Shown: positions 53,089 through 62,093 of the stretch, in pieces
Layout of the letters: the number at the start of each line of letters is the position of its first letter
How positions within the stretch are numbered: position 1 is the stretch's first letter
DNA from: Blautia faecicola
Lineage (GTDB): Bacteria; Bacillota; Clostridia; Lachnospirales; Lachnospiraceae
Direction of reading: 5' to 3'
Assembly: GCF_004123145.1 (NCBI RefSeq)
Contig: NZ_SDKC01000001.1
Span: 3,009,501 to 3,073,500, forward strand
Length of the DNA stretch: 64,000 bases
Translations under genes and position numbers: made by a program
The notes under the pieces: generated by a model
What the model was told of the DNA's origin: nothing
Seen by the model: only the letters and a program-made list of their open reading frames with translations
The model's database searches: none

Positions 53089-53886
53089 TTAACTGAAAAT
53101 TGCCTTATTTTGACTTTCCGGGATCTGTCGGCCATCTGTTTCCATAGAATAGTTCTCTTTTACAATCATCTGCGACACAGTTACCGCCTCATATCCCTCT
53201 TCTTTCAGCTGTGGATGCAGCAGCGATATCATTTCTCCGGCATTTTCTCCTTCTGCGTGGAAGCGGAGAATCTCACCGTCCCGGAGCGTATGGGTCTGTA
53301 ACATCTGTTTTACCTGATTCTCTGCCCCGTAGTCTTTCCAGTCCAGACTGTCGATACTCCACGCCACCGGGTAGCTTCCACAGGCGTAGACCGTGCGGAG
53401 AACTTCATTATTATACTCCCCGCCCGGGATCCGGAAAAATACGCACGGTTCCTCTGTGACAGTTCCGATCGTCTCCCGGAGCGTCTGAAGTTCTTTCCGG
53501 CACGCTCTCGCCGTCATCTGCTCCACGCATACTTCCTGTTCGCTCAGTCCCTGGATCTCATGCCCCTGCTGGCAGATCTGTATCGCCAGACTTCTGTTAT
53601 TTTCGATCCAGGATGCAGTAGCAAAAAAGGTCGCCGGAATCTCCTGCTGTCTCAAAATCTGCAACAGCTGCTCTACCTGTTCCTGCTTTTGGTTCGTTCC
53701 ACTCAGTTCAAAAGTATAGGCAATCTGCTTTTTCCCGGTTTCCACAGAACAGATGGGGAATTCCTGCCCGTTGACGCTGGTACTTGCCGTGACTACCTTT
53801 TCTCCTACATCTACCCAGTAAAAAACGGACAGCCCGGTGATCAGCACAAGCGCAAGGATCACCACGCCCCACATTCCTTTCTTCAT
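53089..53886 (-). CDS. Polysaccharide-deacetylase-fold protein with missing metal ligands
   Basis: The 265-residue protein has an N-terminal transmembrane helix (about 7-25) and a NodB/PdaB-like domain (about 60-255). The first motif, normally TFDDG, reads TFELSG. The second, normally HxxxH, reads HEIQGLSEQ. The third (FRIPGGE) and fourth (DSLDW) are kept, and the fifth reads FHAEGE instead of LHDG. Without both metal-binding aspartates and the second histidine it is probably not a normal deacetylase. The ATG at 53886 is used; the longer frame upstream only reads through repeat A. Confidence 0.82.
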   Translation of the reverse strand: MKKGMWGVVILALVLITGLSVFYWVDVGEKVVTASTSVNGQEFPICSVETGKKQIAYTFELSGTNQKQEQVEQLLQILRQQEIPATFFATASWIENNRSLAIQICQQGHEIQGLSEQEVCVEQMTARACRKELQTLRETIGTVTEEPCVFFRIPGGEYNNEVLRTVYACGSYPVAWSIDSLDWKDYGAENQVKQMLQTHTLRDGEILRFHAEGENAGEMISLLHPQLKEEGYEAVTVSQMIVKENYSMETDGRQIPESQNKAIFS

Positions 53887-53950
53887 ATTTTCGCACCCGT
53901 TCCCCCGGTGTTCTCTCTTTACTATATGGATGTGGAAGGTGTTGTATGAC

Positions 53951-54010
53951 TCGGTGTTCGCATGAACGAGATAAAATACGCTTTGCGAATTTGACTCGTT
54001 GCTCGCGTAG
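53951..54010 (-). repeat. Dispersed repeat A, copy 5 (internally shortened)
   Basis: On the minus strand it follows the terminator at 54011-54047 as CTACGCGAGCAACGAGTCAAA, then jumps to TTCGCAAAGCGTATT and ATCTCGTTCA. The central GTGCTTGCAC core is deleted. Confidence 0.7.
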
Positions 54011-54047
54011 AAAAAGCTGCCGCCGGATCTATACATCCGGCGACAGC
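54011..54047 (-). terminator. Terminator of the hisC/small exporter operon
   Basis: 13-base arms (54016-54028 with 54035-54047) with TTTTT following on the minus strand. Confidence 0.88.
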
Positions 54048-54066
54048 CTGCATTGCATTTTCTTAT

Positions 54067-54567
54067 TTAACTCACAACATTTCCAACCAGAACATAAGAT
54101 ACCACATACATGATCACGGTTGCCATGGCGATTCCGCACAGGATGGCCAGTGAGGATTTTTTGATATCGATGCCGAGCAGAGACGCGATCAGCGCACCGG
54201 TCCACGCGCCTGTTCCCGGAAGCGGGATTCCCACAAAAAGCACCAGCCCCCAGAACTCATACTGCTGGATCTTGTCGCTTCTTCCCATCGCCCGATTTTC
54301 CAGTTTGATGATCAGTCCGCGGAAGCATTTTACTTTCTTCATCCACTGGAAGATCTTTTTGATAAACAGCAGGATGAACGGAATCGGTAAAATATTTCCG
54401 ATGATACAGATCGGGATTGCCTGCACGGCGGATACTTTCAGAAGGGAGCTGGCAAGCAGTCCTCCTCGAAGCTCCAGAAGCGGCATCATCGAAATCAAAA
54501 AAACAACTGCTTTCTCCGATATATAAGGTCCTAAAGTTGCGGCAAACCATGTAACAAGTGATTCCAT
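54067..54567 (-). CDS. Small multidrug export family membrane protein (COG2426)
   Basis: The 166-residue membrane protein has about four to five helices, with MMPLLELRGGLLAS near residue 30, the central basic loop, and FVGIPLPGTGAWTGALIASLLG. These are the signatures of the Sm_multidrug_ex family. The family name is historical; transport has little experimental support. It starts nine bases after the hisC stop, so the two are co-transcribed. Confidence 0.88.
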   Translation of the reverse strand: MESLVTWFAATLGPYISEKAVVFLISMMPLLELRGGLLASSLLKVSAVQAIPICIIGNILPIPFILLFIKKIFQWMKKVKCFRGLIIKLENRAMGRSDKIQQYEFWGLVLFVGIPLPGTGAWTGALIASLLGIDIKKSSLAILCGIAMATVIMYVVSYVLVGNVVS

Positions 54568-54576
54568 ATATTTCTC

Positions 54577-55632
54577 CTATTTTTTATAATTTTTCAAGAA
54601 TTTAATTAACATCTCCATATCTTCCTGTGTTCCAATCGTGATACGCAGATAATTGTCGATTCTCGGTTTGTTAAAGTAACGCACGATAATGTTGGCTTCC
54701 CGAAGTGCTGCAAACAGTTCTGCTGCCGGGATCTCCGGATGCGAAGCAAAAATAAAGTTCGCTTTGGAGTCTCCGAAGACAAATCCAAGCTTCGCCAGTT
54801 CCTTCTTGGTCCATTCTCTGGTCTCCACCACTTTATGCACCGTTTCCTCAAAATATGCCCGGTCAGAGATCGCAGCTGCGCCAAGCGCCAGGGTTGTCTG
54901 ATCCATTGTGTATGAATTGAAGGAATATTTGACATCGTTCAGGTATTTGATCAGCACCGGATTGCCCATCGCATAGCCGATACGCATACCTGCCATTCCT
55001 CTCGACTTCGAGAAGGTCTGTACCACCAGAAGGTTGTCGTATTTTTCAATCAATGGCAGCGCAGAAGCCGCACCGAAATCCACATAGGCTTCATCCACAA
55101 CCACGATCACATCCGGGTTGGCTTTGATGATTGCTTCCACATCCTGCATGCCAAGTTCCACACCGGTCGGAGCGTTCGGGTTCGGAAAAATAATTCCTCC
55201 GTTTTCCCGGAAATAGTCCTCTTTACGGATCGTAAAATCATCGGTCAGCGGAACCGTCTCATACGGGATCCGAAGCATATCTGCCCACACATCATAAAAA
55301 GAATAAGTGATATCCGGGAACAGAATCGGTTTTTTAGAATTGAAAAAGGTCATAAAAATCATTGCCAGCACATCGTCGGAACCTACGCCCACAAATACCT
55401 GGTCTTCCTGCAGCTGATAGAAATCAGCGATTCCTTTGACCAGCACGGAAGCTGCCGGATCCGGATACAGACGCATACAGTCCACATCGATCGCTTTCAG
55501 TGCTTCTGCCACTTTCGGTGACGGCGGATATGGGTTCTCGTTGGTGTTCAGTTTGATCAGGTTCTGTACTTTTGGCTGTTCGCCCGGCACGTAGGGAACT
55601 ACTTTCCGGACATTCTCTTCCCATTTTTTCAT
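54577..55632 (-). CDS. hisC: Histidinol-phosphate aminotransferase
   Basis: PLP-dependent aminotransferase that converts imidazole-acetol phosphate to histidinol phosphate; many relatives also act on aromatic acids. The 351-residue protein has LNTNENPYPPSP near the start, the substrate loop FPNPNAPTG, DEAYVDFG and the PLP-binding Lys in TFSKSRGMAGMRIG. The ATG at 55632 follows GAGGAG, so the upstream extension to 55695 is not used. No other histidine genes lie nearby. Confidence 0.94.
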   Translation of the reverse strand: MKKWEENVRKVVPYVPGEQPKVQNLIKLNTNENPYPPSPKVAEALKAIDVDCMRLYPDPAASVLVKGIADFYQLQEDQVFVGVGSDDVLAMIFMTFFNSKKPILFPDITYSFYDVWADMLRIPYETVPLTDDFTIRKEDYFRENGGIIFPNPNAPTGVELGMQDVEAIIKANPDVIVVVDEAYVDFGAASALPLIEKYDNLLVVQTFSKSRGMAGMRIGYAMGNPVLIKYLNDVKYSFNSYTMDQTTLALGAAAISDRAYFEETVHKVVETREWTKKELAKLGFVFGDSKANFIFASHPEIPAAELFAALREANIIVRYFNKPRIDNYLRITIGTQEDMEMLIKFLKNYKK

Positions 55633-55759
55633 CGGTATCTCCTCATTCTTTTCTGCTGTCTGTGTGGGACTGCCTGTTTTTTGTCCTTTACACAATTTTT
55701 ACACACTACTGTGTATTATAAGGATATTCCCCGTTCAAGTCAACGGGAGATATACACAG

Positions 55760-55795
55760 AAAATGACCGGCAGACTTTCGCGTACCGGTCATTTT
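55760..55795 (-). terminator. Terminator of the ABC exporter gene
   Basis: Perfect 11-base stem AAAATGACCGG/CCGGTCATTTT (55760-55770 with 55785-55795) ending in a T-rich tract. Confidence 0.8.
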
Positions 55796-55812
55796 CCTGT
55801 TTTAATCACATA

Positions 55813-57543
55813 TTAGAATTGCATATTATATAATCCCGCATAGATACCACCCTGTGCCAGCAAACTCTCATGCGTTCCCTCTTCCGCGATGCCGTCTTCC
55901 GTCAGCACCAGGATCCGCTCAGCATTTCTGATCGTCGATAATCGATGGGCGATCACAAATGTGGTTCTGTCTTTTGCCAGCAGTTCCAGAGAATGCTGCA
56001 CGATCTTCTCGCTCTCATTATCCAATGCCGAGGTCGCCTCGTCGAAGATCAGCACCGGCGGGTTCTTTAAGAATACTCGGGCGATCGAGAGACGCTGTTT
56101 TTGTCCACCGGAAAGCTTGACACCGCGCTGTCCGATGTCCGTGTTGTATCCTTCCGGCAGGCTCATGATAAATTCATGGGCATTTGCCGCCATCGCTGCA
56201 TTTACCACTTCCTCGTCGGTGGCTTCCGGTTTTCCGTAGCGGATATTTTCGAGGATCGTTCCCGCAAACAGGTAAACATCCTGCTGCACGATACCGATCT
56301 GTCTTCGCAGATCTTTCAACTTCACATCCCGGATATCGATGCCGTCCAGCCGGACAGCCCCTCCGGTCACATCGTAGAACCGCGGGATCAGTGAACAGAG
56401 CGTTGTCTTTCCCGCACCGCTGCTTCCTACTAACGCCACGTATTCTCCCGGTTTCACATCCAGATTCACATGGGACAGCACATTTTCTTTATTTTCACTG
56501 TAATGGAAGGATACATCCTCAAACTGAATCTCTCCCTGCACCCGATCCAGCGATTTTGCATCCTCTTTGTCCTTGATATCCGGTGCGATATTCATGATCT
56601 CCACGAAACGCTCGTAACCGCTGTAGCCGTTCTGGAACTGTTCTGTGAAGTTTACCAGTTTTTTGACCGGTTCCGTAAAGTTATTGATATAAAGAAGGAA
56701 GGTCACCAGATCCGCCGCGGAAAGTTCCCCTTTCATCATCAGCCACGCGCCCATCAGAAGAGATCCCACCGTGATCAGCGTGGAAAATACGCCCATCCCG
56801 GAGTTATACGTTCCCATATACCGATAAGACTTTTTCTTGGAATCCACAAACCGGCTGTTTCCCTCCTCGAACTTGTCCATCTCCGTCTTTTCGTTGCTGA
56901 AAGATTTGACCACACGGATGCCGGAAAGACTGTCCTCGATCTGACTGTTGATATCCGCGATTCTCGCCCGGTTCTCCCTGAACGCTCCGCGCATCCGGCC
57001 ATTCATTGCCACGGCATACAGAAGCATAATCACAACAAAGCCGATTGCAACGAAAGCCAGTTTCGCATTGATCACCAGAAGAATGATAAATGCACCCAGC
57101 AGTTTGATTGCAGAAATCACCACATCTTCCGGTCCGTGGTGTAACAGTTCCGTGATATCAAACAGGTCACTGGTGATTCTTGAGAGCAGATGTCCCACTT
57201 TCTGATTATCGAAAAATGCAAAGGACAGCTTCTGGTAATGTCCGAAGATCTCATTTCGCATATCGTGTTCGATCTTCGCACCCATCACATGACCATAATA
57301 CCCGATAAAATAGTTACAGTATCCTTCTACAATCACCAGCAGCACCATAAAAATCCCCAGCCGGATGATGGTCGAGGATGCTTCCTCAATGGGAAGCAGC
57401 ACAACAGTTCCCGTAATATACCGCACCATCAACGGAATCACAAGGGTAATGGCTGCTCCGATCATCGCAAACATCATATCCGCCAGGAACAGCCCCTTAT
57501 ACGGTTTGTAATACGCCGACAGTTTTTTCTTTTCGTTCTCCAT
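55813..57543 (-). CDS. ABC exporter, fused permease and ATPase
   Basis: The 576-residue half-transporter has six helices in an ABC_membrane domain (about 15-305) and a nucleotide-binding domain (about 335-570) with Walker A GSSGAGKTTLCS, signature LSGGQKQRLSIARV and Walker B LIFDEATSALD. The full length suggests a homodimeric lipid, drug or peptide exporter of the MsbA/LmrA type. The ATG at 57543 follows GGGAGG; an earlier start at 57570 has none. It has no partner half-transporter beside it. Confidence 0.93.
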   Translation of the reverse strand: MENEKKKLSAYYKPYKGLFLADMMFAMIGAAITLVIPLMVRYITGTVVLLPIEEASSTIIRLGIFMVLLVIVEGYCNYFIGYYGHVMGAKIEHDMRNEIFGHYQKLSFAFFDNQKVGHLLSRITSDLFDITELLHHGPEDVVISAIKLLGAFIILLVINAKLAFVAIGFVVIMLLYAVAMNGRMRGAFRENRARIADINSQIEDSLSGIRVVKSFSNEKTEMDKFEEGNSRFVDSKKKSYRYMGTYNSGMGVFSTLITVGSLLMGAWLMMKGELSAADLVTFLLYINNFTEPVKKLVNFTEQFQNGYSGYERFVEIMNIAPDIKDKEDAKSLDRVQGEIQFEDVSFHYSENKENVLSHVNLDVKPGEYVALVGSSGAGKTTLCSLIPRFYDVTGGAVRLDGIDIRDVKLKDLRRQIGIVQQDVYLFAGTILENIRYGKPEATDEEVVNAAMAANAHEFIMSLPEGYNTDIGQRGVKLSGGQKQRLSIARVFLKNPPVLIFDEATSALDNESEKIVQHSLELLAKDRTTFVIAHRLSTIRNAERILVLTEDGIAEEGTHESLLAQGGIYAGLYNMQF

Positions 57544-57668
57544 ATTTTTTCCTCCCATAGTTTCTGCCATACTTTTTCATTCCATGCCATTTAGTATAGT
57601 AGTACCTTCCGGAAAGTGCAATGTAGAATCTTGTATATTTTTTCTTTTATTCCGAAATTTTCAAAAAA

Positions 57669-58595
57669 CTACATCAGATATATAAAATAAGCCAGATAAG
57701 ATATCAGCATCACAATACCCGCCGGCCTGGTCAGCGCCCGTTTTCTCCAGGTACAGATCCATAACAGAAGCCCGGCTCCCAGCGCGATCACCGTATCGAT
57801 GCCAAATCCCGGGAGAAACTCCACCGGAACAATCAGTGCTGCCGTACCTACCACGAACAAAATATTGAAAATATTGCTTCCCACGATATTTCCGATCGCA
57901 ATATCTGCTTTTCCCTTCCGTGCTGCAGACACCGAGGTGAACAGCTCCGGAAGGGATGTTCCAAGTGCCACCACCGTAAGACCGATCACACGCTCACTGA
58001 TTCCCAGCGCCCTTGCAATTGCCGTTGCCGCATCCACGGTAACATCACTGCCCCAGACCACCAGCAGCAGTCCCAGTACCGTTGCAAGGAGCAATTTCCA
58101 CATCGGTTTTGCTTCCTCCGCGACCACTTCTTCTTTGTTCTTTTTTGCACAATAAAACAGATATCCCAGATAAAGTAAGAATACCACCCAGAGGATAACA
58201 CCTTCGCTGAATGTAATCTGATTTCCGCTTTTTCCCAGTACCAGTAACAGAACTGTAATTACCATCATATAAGGAATCTCGATCCATATCGTAGATTTCT
58301 GTACCGCCACCGTTGTGATTACCGCAGTAATACCAAGAATGATCAGAATATTCAAAATATTGCTTCCCACAATGTTTCCGATCGTAATTCCCGCGTTCCC
58401 TTTTAACGCCGAGTTGATACTTACCGCCGCCTCCGGCATACTCGTTCCCATCGCCACAATCGTCAGCCCGACCACCAGCTGCGGGATCCCGAACCGCTCT
58501 GCGATCCCGGACGCTCCGTCTACAAACCAATCAGCCCCTTTCACCAGCATCAGAAAGCCCAACGCCAGCAACACCATCTGTAAAATCATTTCCAT
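57669..58595 (-). CDS. CaCA-superfamily cation antiporter, probably Mn2+-controlled
   Basis: The 308-residue membrane protein has two homologous halves, each with an alpha repeat: GTSMPEAAVSINSALKGNAG... and GTSLPELFTSVSAARKGKAD..., both followed by IGNIVGSNIxNIL (about residues 50-90 and 205-240). These ion-binding glutamates and asparagines are standard for Na+/Ca2+ (YrbG-type) exchangers. Because a yybP-ykoY riboswitch, which senses Mn2+, controls it, it may export Mn2+ as well as or instead of Ca2+. That is inference from regulation. Confidence 0.92.
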   Translation of the reverse strand: MEMILQMVLLALGFLMLVKGADWFVDGASGIAERFGIPQLVVGLTIVAMGTSMPEAAVSINSALKGNAGITIGNIVGSNILNILIILGITAVITTVAVQKSTIWIEIPYMMVITVLLLVLGKSGNQITFSEGVILWVVFLLYLGYLFYCAKKNKEEVVAEEAKPMWKLLLATVLGLLLVVWGSDVTVDAATAIARALGISERVIGLTVVALGTSLPELFTSVSAARKGKADIAIGNIVGSNIFNILFVVGTAALIVPVEFLPGFGIDTVIALGAGLLLWICTWRKRALTRPAGIVMLISYLAYFIYLM

Positions 58596-58668
58596 TCTCT
58601 TTCCCTCCTGCTTTCCGTGTGCGCTGGAAAGATCCGGTTCTTTGTCGGCGTTTCTTTTTTATATACAG

Positions 58669-58720
58669 AAAAAGAACGAGACTTTCACCGCACACAAATG
58701 ATGCGATAAAAGTCTCGTTC
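58669..58720 (-). terminator. Terminator of the Mn2+ riboswitch
   Basis: Stem 58674-58692 with 58702-58720, followed by TTTTT on the minus strand. The upstream arm contains the aptamer's GAGACTTTTATC 3' element, so aptamer closure and terminator formation exclude each other. Confidence 0.85.
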
Positions 58721-58801
58721 TTCTTTCAGTGGATACCCCGGTCTTTCGACGTGATGACGAGGTATCCAACACCTGATCGGTGTGAACTACTCCCTGTTAT
58801 C
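58703..58801 (-). ncRNA. yybP-ykoY manganese riboswitch
   Basis: On the minus strand: GATAACAGGGAGTAG, a variable hairpin, then GGATACCTCGTCATCACG...GACCGGGGTATCC, and AACGAGACTTTTATCGC. These are the conserved GGGGAGUAG, CGUCAU/ACCGG loop and GAGACCUUU elements of the family. The arrangement before an intrinsic terminator predicts Mn2+-induced read-through into the antiporter gene. Confidence 0.85.
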
Positions 58802-58850
58802 TACTATTAGAATACCAAAGGACAACTTCACATGTCAATCAGAATTTTTG

Positions 58851-60137
58851 TTATTTAATTGCTTCGAAACCATGCTCCAGATCAGCGATGATATCATCGA
58901 TGTTTTCTGTACCGATGGACAGACGTACGGTGCTTGGTGTGATACCGCCTTCGCGCAGTTCCTCTTCATTCATCTGAGAATGAGTGGTGGATGCCGGATG
59001 GATAACCAGAGATTTTACATCTGCTACGTTAGCCAGCAACGAGAACAGTTCCAGAGATTCTGTGAATTTCTGTGCTTTCTCCTGTCCGCCTTTTACTTCG
59101 AAAGTAAAGATGGAAGCTGCACCGTTCGGGAAATATTTGTTATACAGATCCAGCTGATGGCCTTCTGCCAGAGATGGATGATTTACTTTTTCTACCTGTG
59201 GATGGTTCTTCAGGAATTCAACAACCTTCAGAGCATTTTCCACATGACGTTCTACACGAAGAGACAGTGTCTCCAGTCCCTGCAGAAGCAGGAAAGAGTT
59301 AAATGGAGAAATCGTAGCTCCCTGATCTCTCATCAGAGTAGTACGGATTTTCATTACATAAGCGATGTTTCCGCATGCTTCGCTAAATACAACACCATGG
59401 TAAGATGGGTTCGGTTTTGTGATTCCCGGGAACTTGTCGTTCTGTGTCCAGTCGAATTTACCACCGTCAACGATGATACCACCCATTACGCTTCCGTGTC
59501 CACCCATGAACTTGGTTGCGGAATGTACTACGATATCTGCGCCATGCTCCAGTGGACGAATCAGGAACGGTGTAGCAAATGTGCTGTCTACGATCAGCGG
59601 AATACCGTTTTCATGAGCGATTGCGGATACTGCTTCCAGATCCAGAACATCAGAGTTCGGGTTACCCAGTGTCTCACCATACAAAAGTTTGGTGTTCGGC
59701 TGGATGGCTTTACGGAAGTTTTCCGGATCAGAAGGATCTACGAATGTTACGGAGATTCCCTGCTCTTTTAAAGTATTTGCAAACAGGTTGTAAGTTCCAC
59801 CATATACATGTGCGGAAGATACGATGTGATCACCTGCTGTTGCAATGTTCTGTACTGCGTATGTGATAGCTGCGGAACCGGTTGCTGTAGCCAGAGCTGC
59901 TGCGCCGCCTTCCAGTGCTGCTACTCTCTCTTCGAAAACAGAACTTGTCGGGTTCATCAGACGGGAATAGATGTTACCGCCTTCTGTCAGTCCGAAACGT
60001 CCTGCTGCCTGTGCGGAATCTTTGAATACATAAGATGTTGTTGCGTAAATCGGCACTGCTCTCGCATCTGTAGCCGGGTCTGGATGTTCCTGTCCTGCAT
60101 GTACCTGTAAGGTTTCAAATTTGTAATTCTTGCTCAT
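58851..60137 (-). CDS. metY: O-acetylhomoserine sulfhydrylase
   Basis: PLP enzyme of the Cys/Met metabolism family that makes homocysteine (or cysteine) from an O-acetyl amino acid and sulfide. The 428-residue length and the sequences [28 protein letters not shown]... (N-terminal landmark), [22 protein letters not shown] and the PLP-lysine in [11 protein letters not shown] identify the MetY branch. It is a single gene, with AAGAGGAG upstream of its start. No S-box riboswitch was found in its leader. Confidence 0.95.
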   Translation of the reverse strand: MSKNYKFETLQVHAGQEHPDPATDARAVPIYATTSYVFKDSAQAAGRFGLTEGGNIYSRLMNPTSSVFEERVAALEGGAAALATATGSAAITYAVQNIATAGDHIVSSAHVYGGTYNLFANTLKEQGISVTFVDPSDPENFRKAIQPNTKLLYGETLGNPNSDVLDLEAVSAIAHENGIPLIVDSTFATPFLIRPLEHGADIVVHSATKFMGGHGSVMGGIIVDGGKFDWTQNDKFPGITKPNPSYHGVVFSEACGNIAYVMKIRTTLMRDQGATISPFNSFLLLQGLETLSLRVERHVENALKVVEFLKNHPQVEKVNHPSLAEGHQLDLYNKYFPNGAASIFTFEVKGGQEKAQKFTESLELFSLLANVADVKSLVIHPASTTHSQMNEEELREGGITPSTVRLSIGTENIDDIIADLEHGFEAIK

Positions 60138-60432
60138 GGTTTTTTCTCCTCTTATTCTTTCTGTATGGTTGGATCCCTATTGGGGAATTATGTACTTTTT
60201 ACTTTTTCTTCCGCTCTTCGGACTTTCCTTTGGCGAATCCTCCGCGGAATCTCAGATATTCACTCTTTTTTGGCTTCACATTCGTCCAAATCTATAATTG
60301 TGGCGGACTAAAAAGGGTAATCTTTCTTTCATTTCCCTATTCCCTACCTCTCTGGTATGTTTATGAACATATATTACCACCGAAATCCCCTACCGTCAAT
60401 AGGTTTTTCCAATTTTTCCATTTTTCTTTTTT
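60138..60432. other. Long leader of metY
   Basis: A transcript from the minus-strand promoter at 60433-60460 would carry a leader of about 290 bases. It contains AGAGAGGT near 60350 and a CCGCGGAGGATTCG stretch, but I could not fold it into a known riboswitch. Confidence 0.45.
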
Positions 60433-60460
60433 ATTATACCACAGCGTTATTCCTTGACAA
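60433..60460 (-). promoter_or_regulatory. Promoter of metY (divergent, shared -35 region)
   Basis: Minus strand -35 TTGTCA (60455-60460), 16-base spacer and -10 TATAAT (60433-60438). Confidence 0.65.
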
Positions 60461-60483
60461 GCACTTCGTCTTTTCGATATAAT
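60454..60483 (+). promoter_or_regulatory. Promoter of the COG2509-type flavoprotein gene
   Basis: -35 TTGACA (60454-60459), 18-base spacer and -10 TATAAT (60478-60483). The -35 overlaps the divergent metY -35 by five bases. Confidence 0.75.
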
Positions 60484-60533
60484 AAAGAAGAGAAATCAAA
60501 CGAACACATGGCTTTCGTATAAAAAATGTGCTG

Positions 60534-60569
60534 AACTCGTATTCTTTCAATGGATACGGGTTTTTTTTA
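60534..60569 (+). terminator. Intrinsic terminator in the flavoprotein gene leader
   Basis: Stem 60534-60544 with 60552-60562 (AACTCGTATTC/GGATACGGGTT, with G-U pairs) followed by a run of eight T residues from 60561. It lies between the promoter and the start codon, suggesting attenuation. Confidence 0.75.
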
Positions 60570-60603
60570 TGCGTTCAGCCTTAGGAAAACAGAGGTGACA
60601 ACT

Positions 60604-61977
60604 ATGATGTATGATGTAATTATTGTCGGAGCCGGTCCCGGCGGAATCTTCTCTGCCTATGAACTGGTTCAGAAAAAACCGGGACTGAAGATTGCTGTAT
60701 TTGAGGCGGGTAATCCGTTGAGCAAACGCCACTGTCCGATCGACGGTGAGAAAGTGAAAACCTGTATCGGCTGTAAGACCTGCGCGATCATGAGCGGTTT
60801 CGGCGGCGCCGGTGCATTTTCCGATGGAAAATACAATATCACCAACGACTTCGGCGGAACTCTTTACGAGCATATCGGCAAAAAGACCGCCCTGGATCTG
60901 ATGAAATACGTGGATGAGATCAATGTCTCCCACGGCGGCGAAAATACCCGTATGTTCTCCACAGCCGGAACCAAATTCAAAAAGCTGTGTATCCAGAACA
61001 AGCTGAAACTGCTGGATGCTTCCGTTCGTCATCTGGGAACCGATATCAACTATGTCGTTCTGGAAAATCTGTATAACGAGCTGAAAGAACAGGTGGATTT
61101 CTTCTTCCTGACTCCGGTAACTTCTGTCGAATATAACGATTCCATTTACACCCTGCACTACGGCAAGGATGATACTGCCACCTGTAAACAGTGTATCATC
61201 TCTGTCGGACGAAGCGGCAGTAAATGGATGGAAACGGTCTGTCAGGATCTGCAGATTCCTACCAAATCCAACCGTGTCGACCTGGGTGTCCGCGTCGAAC
61301 TTCCTGCTGTTGTCTTCTCCCATCTGACGGATGAGTTGTATGAGAGCAAGATCGTATACCGCACCGAGAAGTTCGAGGATAATGTCCGTACCTTCTGTAT
61401 GAACCCGAACGGTATCGTGGTAAATGAAAATACAAACGGTATCATAACCGCAAACGGCCACAGCTATGAAGATCCGGCAAAATACACGGAAAATACGAAC
61501 TTTGCCCTGCTGGTATCCAAACACTTCTCCGAGCCATTCAAGGACAGTAACGGATACGGCGAGAGTATCGCCCGTCTCTCCAACATGCTGGGCGGCGGTG
61601 TTATCGTACAGCGTTTCGGTGATCTGGTGCGTGGTCGACGCAGTACAGTCAGCCGTATTGAAGAAGGTCTGGTTCGCCCGACGCTGTCCGCTACTCCAGG
61701 AGATCTGAGCCTTGTTCTGCCAAAACGTATCCTGGACGGTATCATCGAGATGATCTATGCCCTGGATAAGATCGCACCGGGTACGGCAAACGACGATACC
61801 CTGCTGTACGGTGTCGAAGTCAAGTTCTATAATATGGAAGTGGATATCGACGAGAATCTGGAAAGTCCGTACAAAGGACTCTATATCATCGGCGACGGAA
61901 GCGGTGTTACCCACTCCCTGTCCCATGCATCTGCCAGCGGCGTGTATGTGGCAAGAAAAATCGCGGAAACTTTATAA
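60604..61977 (+). CDS. FAD-dependent oxidoreductase, COG2509-type (function unknown)
   Basis: The 457-residue flavoprotein has an N-terminal FAD-binding Rossmann motif (VIIVGAGPGGIFSAYEL), a cysteine-rich segment (CPIDGEKVKTCIGCKTCAIM, about residues 45-65) and the family's SGFGGAGAFSDGKYN, and a C-terminal second FAD motif GLYIIGDGSG followed by SLSHASASGVYVA. The ATG at 60604 follows GAGGTG; the frame upstream to 60550 reads through the terminator and is not used. The family is widespread but has no agreed reaction. The cysteines could bind an Fe-S cluster. Confidence 0.88.
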   Translation: MMYDVIIVGAGPGGIFSAYELVQKKPGLKIAVFEAGNPLSKRHCPIDGEKVKTCIGCKTCAIMSGFGGAGAFSDGKYNITNDFGGTLYEHIGKKTALDLMKYVDEINVSHGGENTRMFSTAGTKFKKLCIQNKLKLLDASVRHLGTDINYVVLENLYNELKEQVDFFFLTPVTSVEYNDSIYTLHYGKDDTATCKQCIISVGRSGSKWMETVCQDLQIPTKSNRVDLGVRVELPAVVFSHLTDELYESKIVYRTEKFEDNVRTFCMNPNGIVVNENTNGIITANGHSYEDPAKYTENTNFALLVSKHFSEPFKDSNGYGESIARLSNMLGGGVIVQRFGDLVRGRRSTVSRIEEGLVRPTLSATPGDLSLVLPKRILDGIIEMIYALDKIAPGTANDDTLLYGVEVKFYNMEVDIDENLESPYKGLYIIGDGSGVTHSLSHASASGVYVARKIAETL

Positions 61978-62050
61978 ACTGTTGTTTACCCGCATCATGA
62001 AAATGGATTTAGCAACCCAATGATTGCTATGTAATGCAATGAAAGAGAGT

Positions 62051-62085
62051 CATGTTCCGGTGCACTTCTCCGGGGCATGGCTTTT
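62051..62085 (+). terminator. Terminator of the flavoprotein gene
   Basis: Stem CATGTTCCGG/CCGGGGCATG (62051-62060 with 62070-62079) followed by TTTT. Confidence 0.75.
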
Positions 62086-62093
62086 CTGTAATC

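Noticed and set aside
60138-60432. S-box (SAM-I) riboswitch upstream of metY
   Set aside because: An AGAGAGGT-like start is present on the minus strand, but the conserved GGGA...GAUGAAACC and GGCAACC elements and the terminator are missing.
60547-61926. 459-codon open frame on the minus strand opposite the flavoprotein gene
   Set aside because: It is the mirror of a clear FAD-binding protein with conserved motifs; it has no ribosome binding site and no family features.
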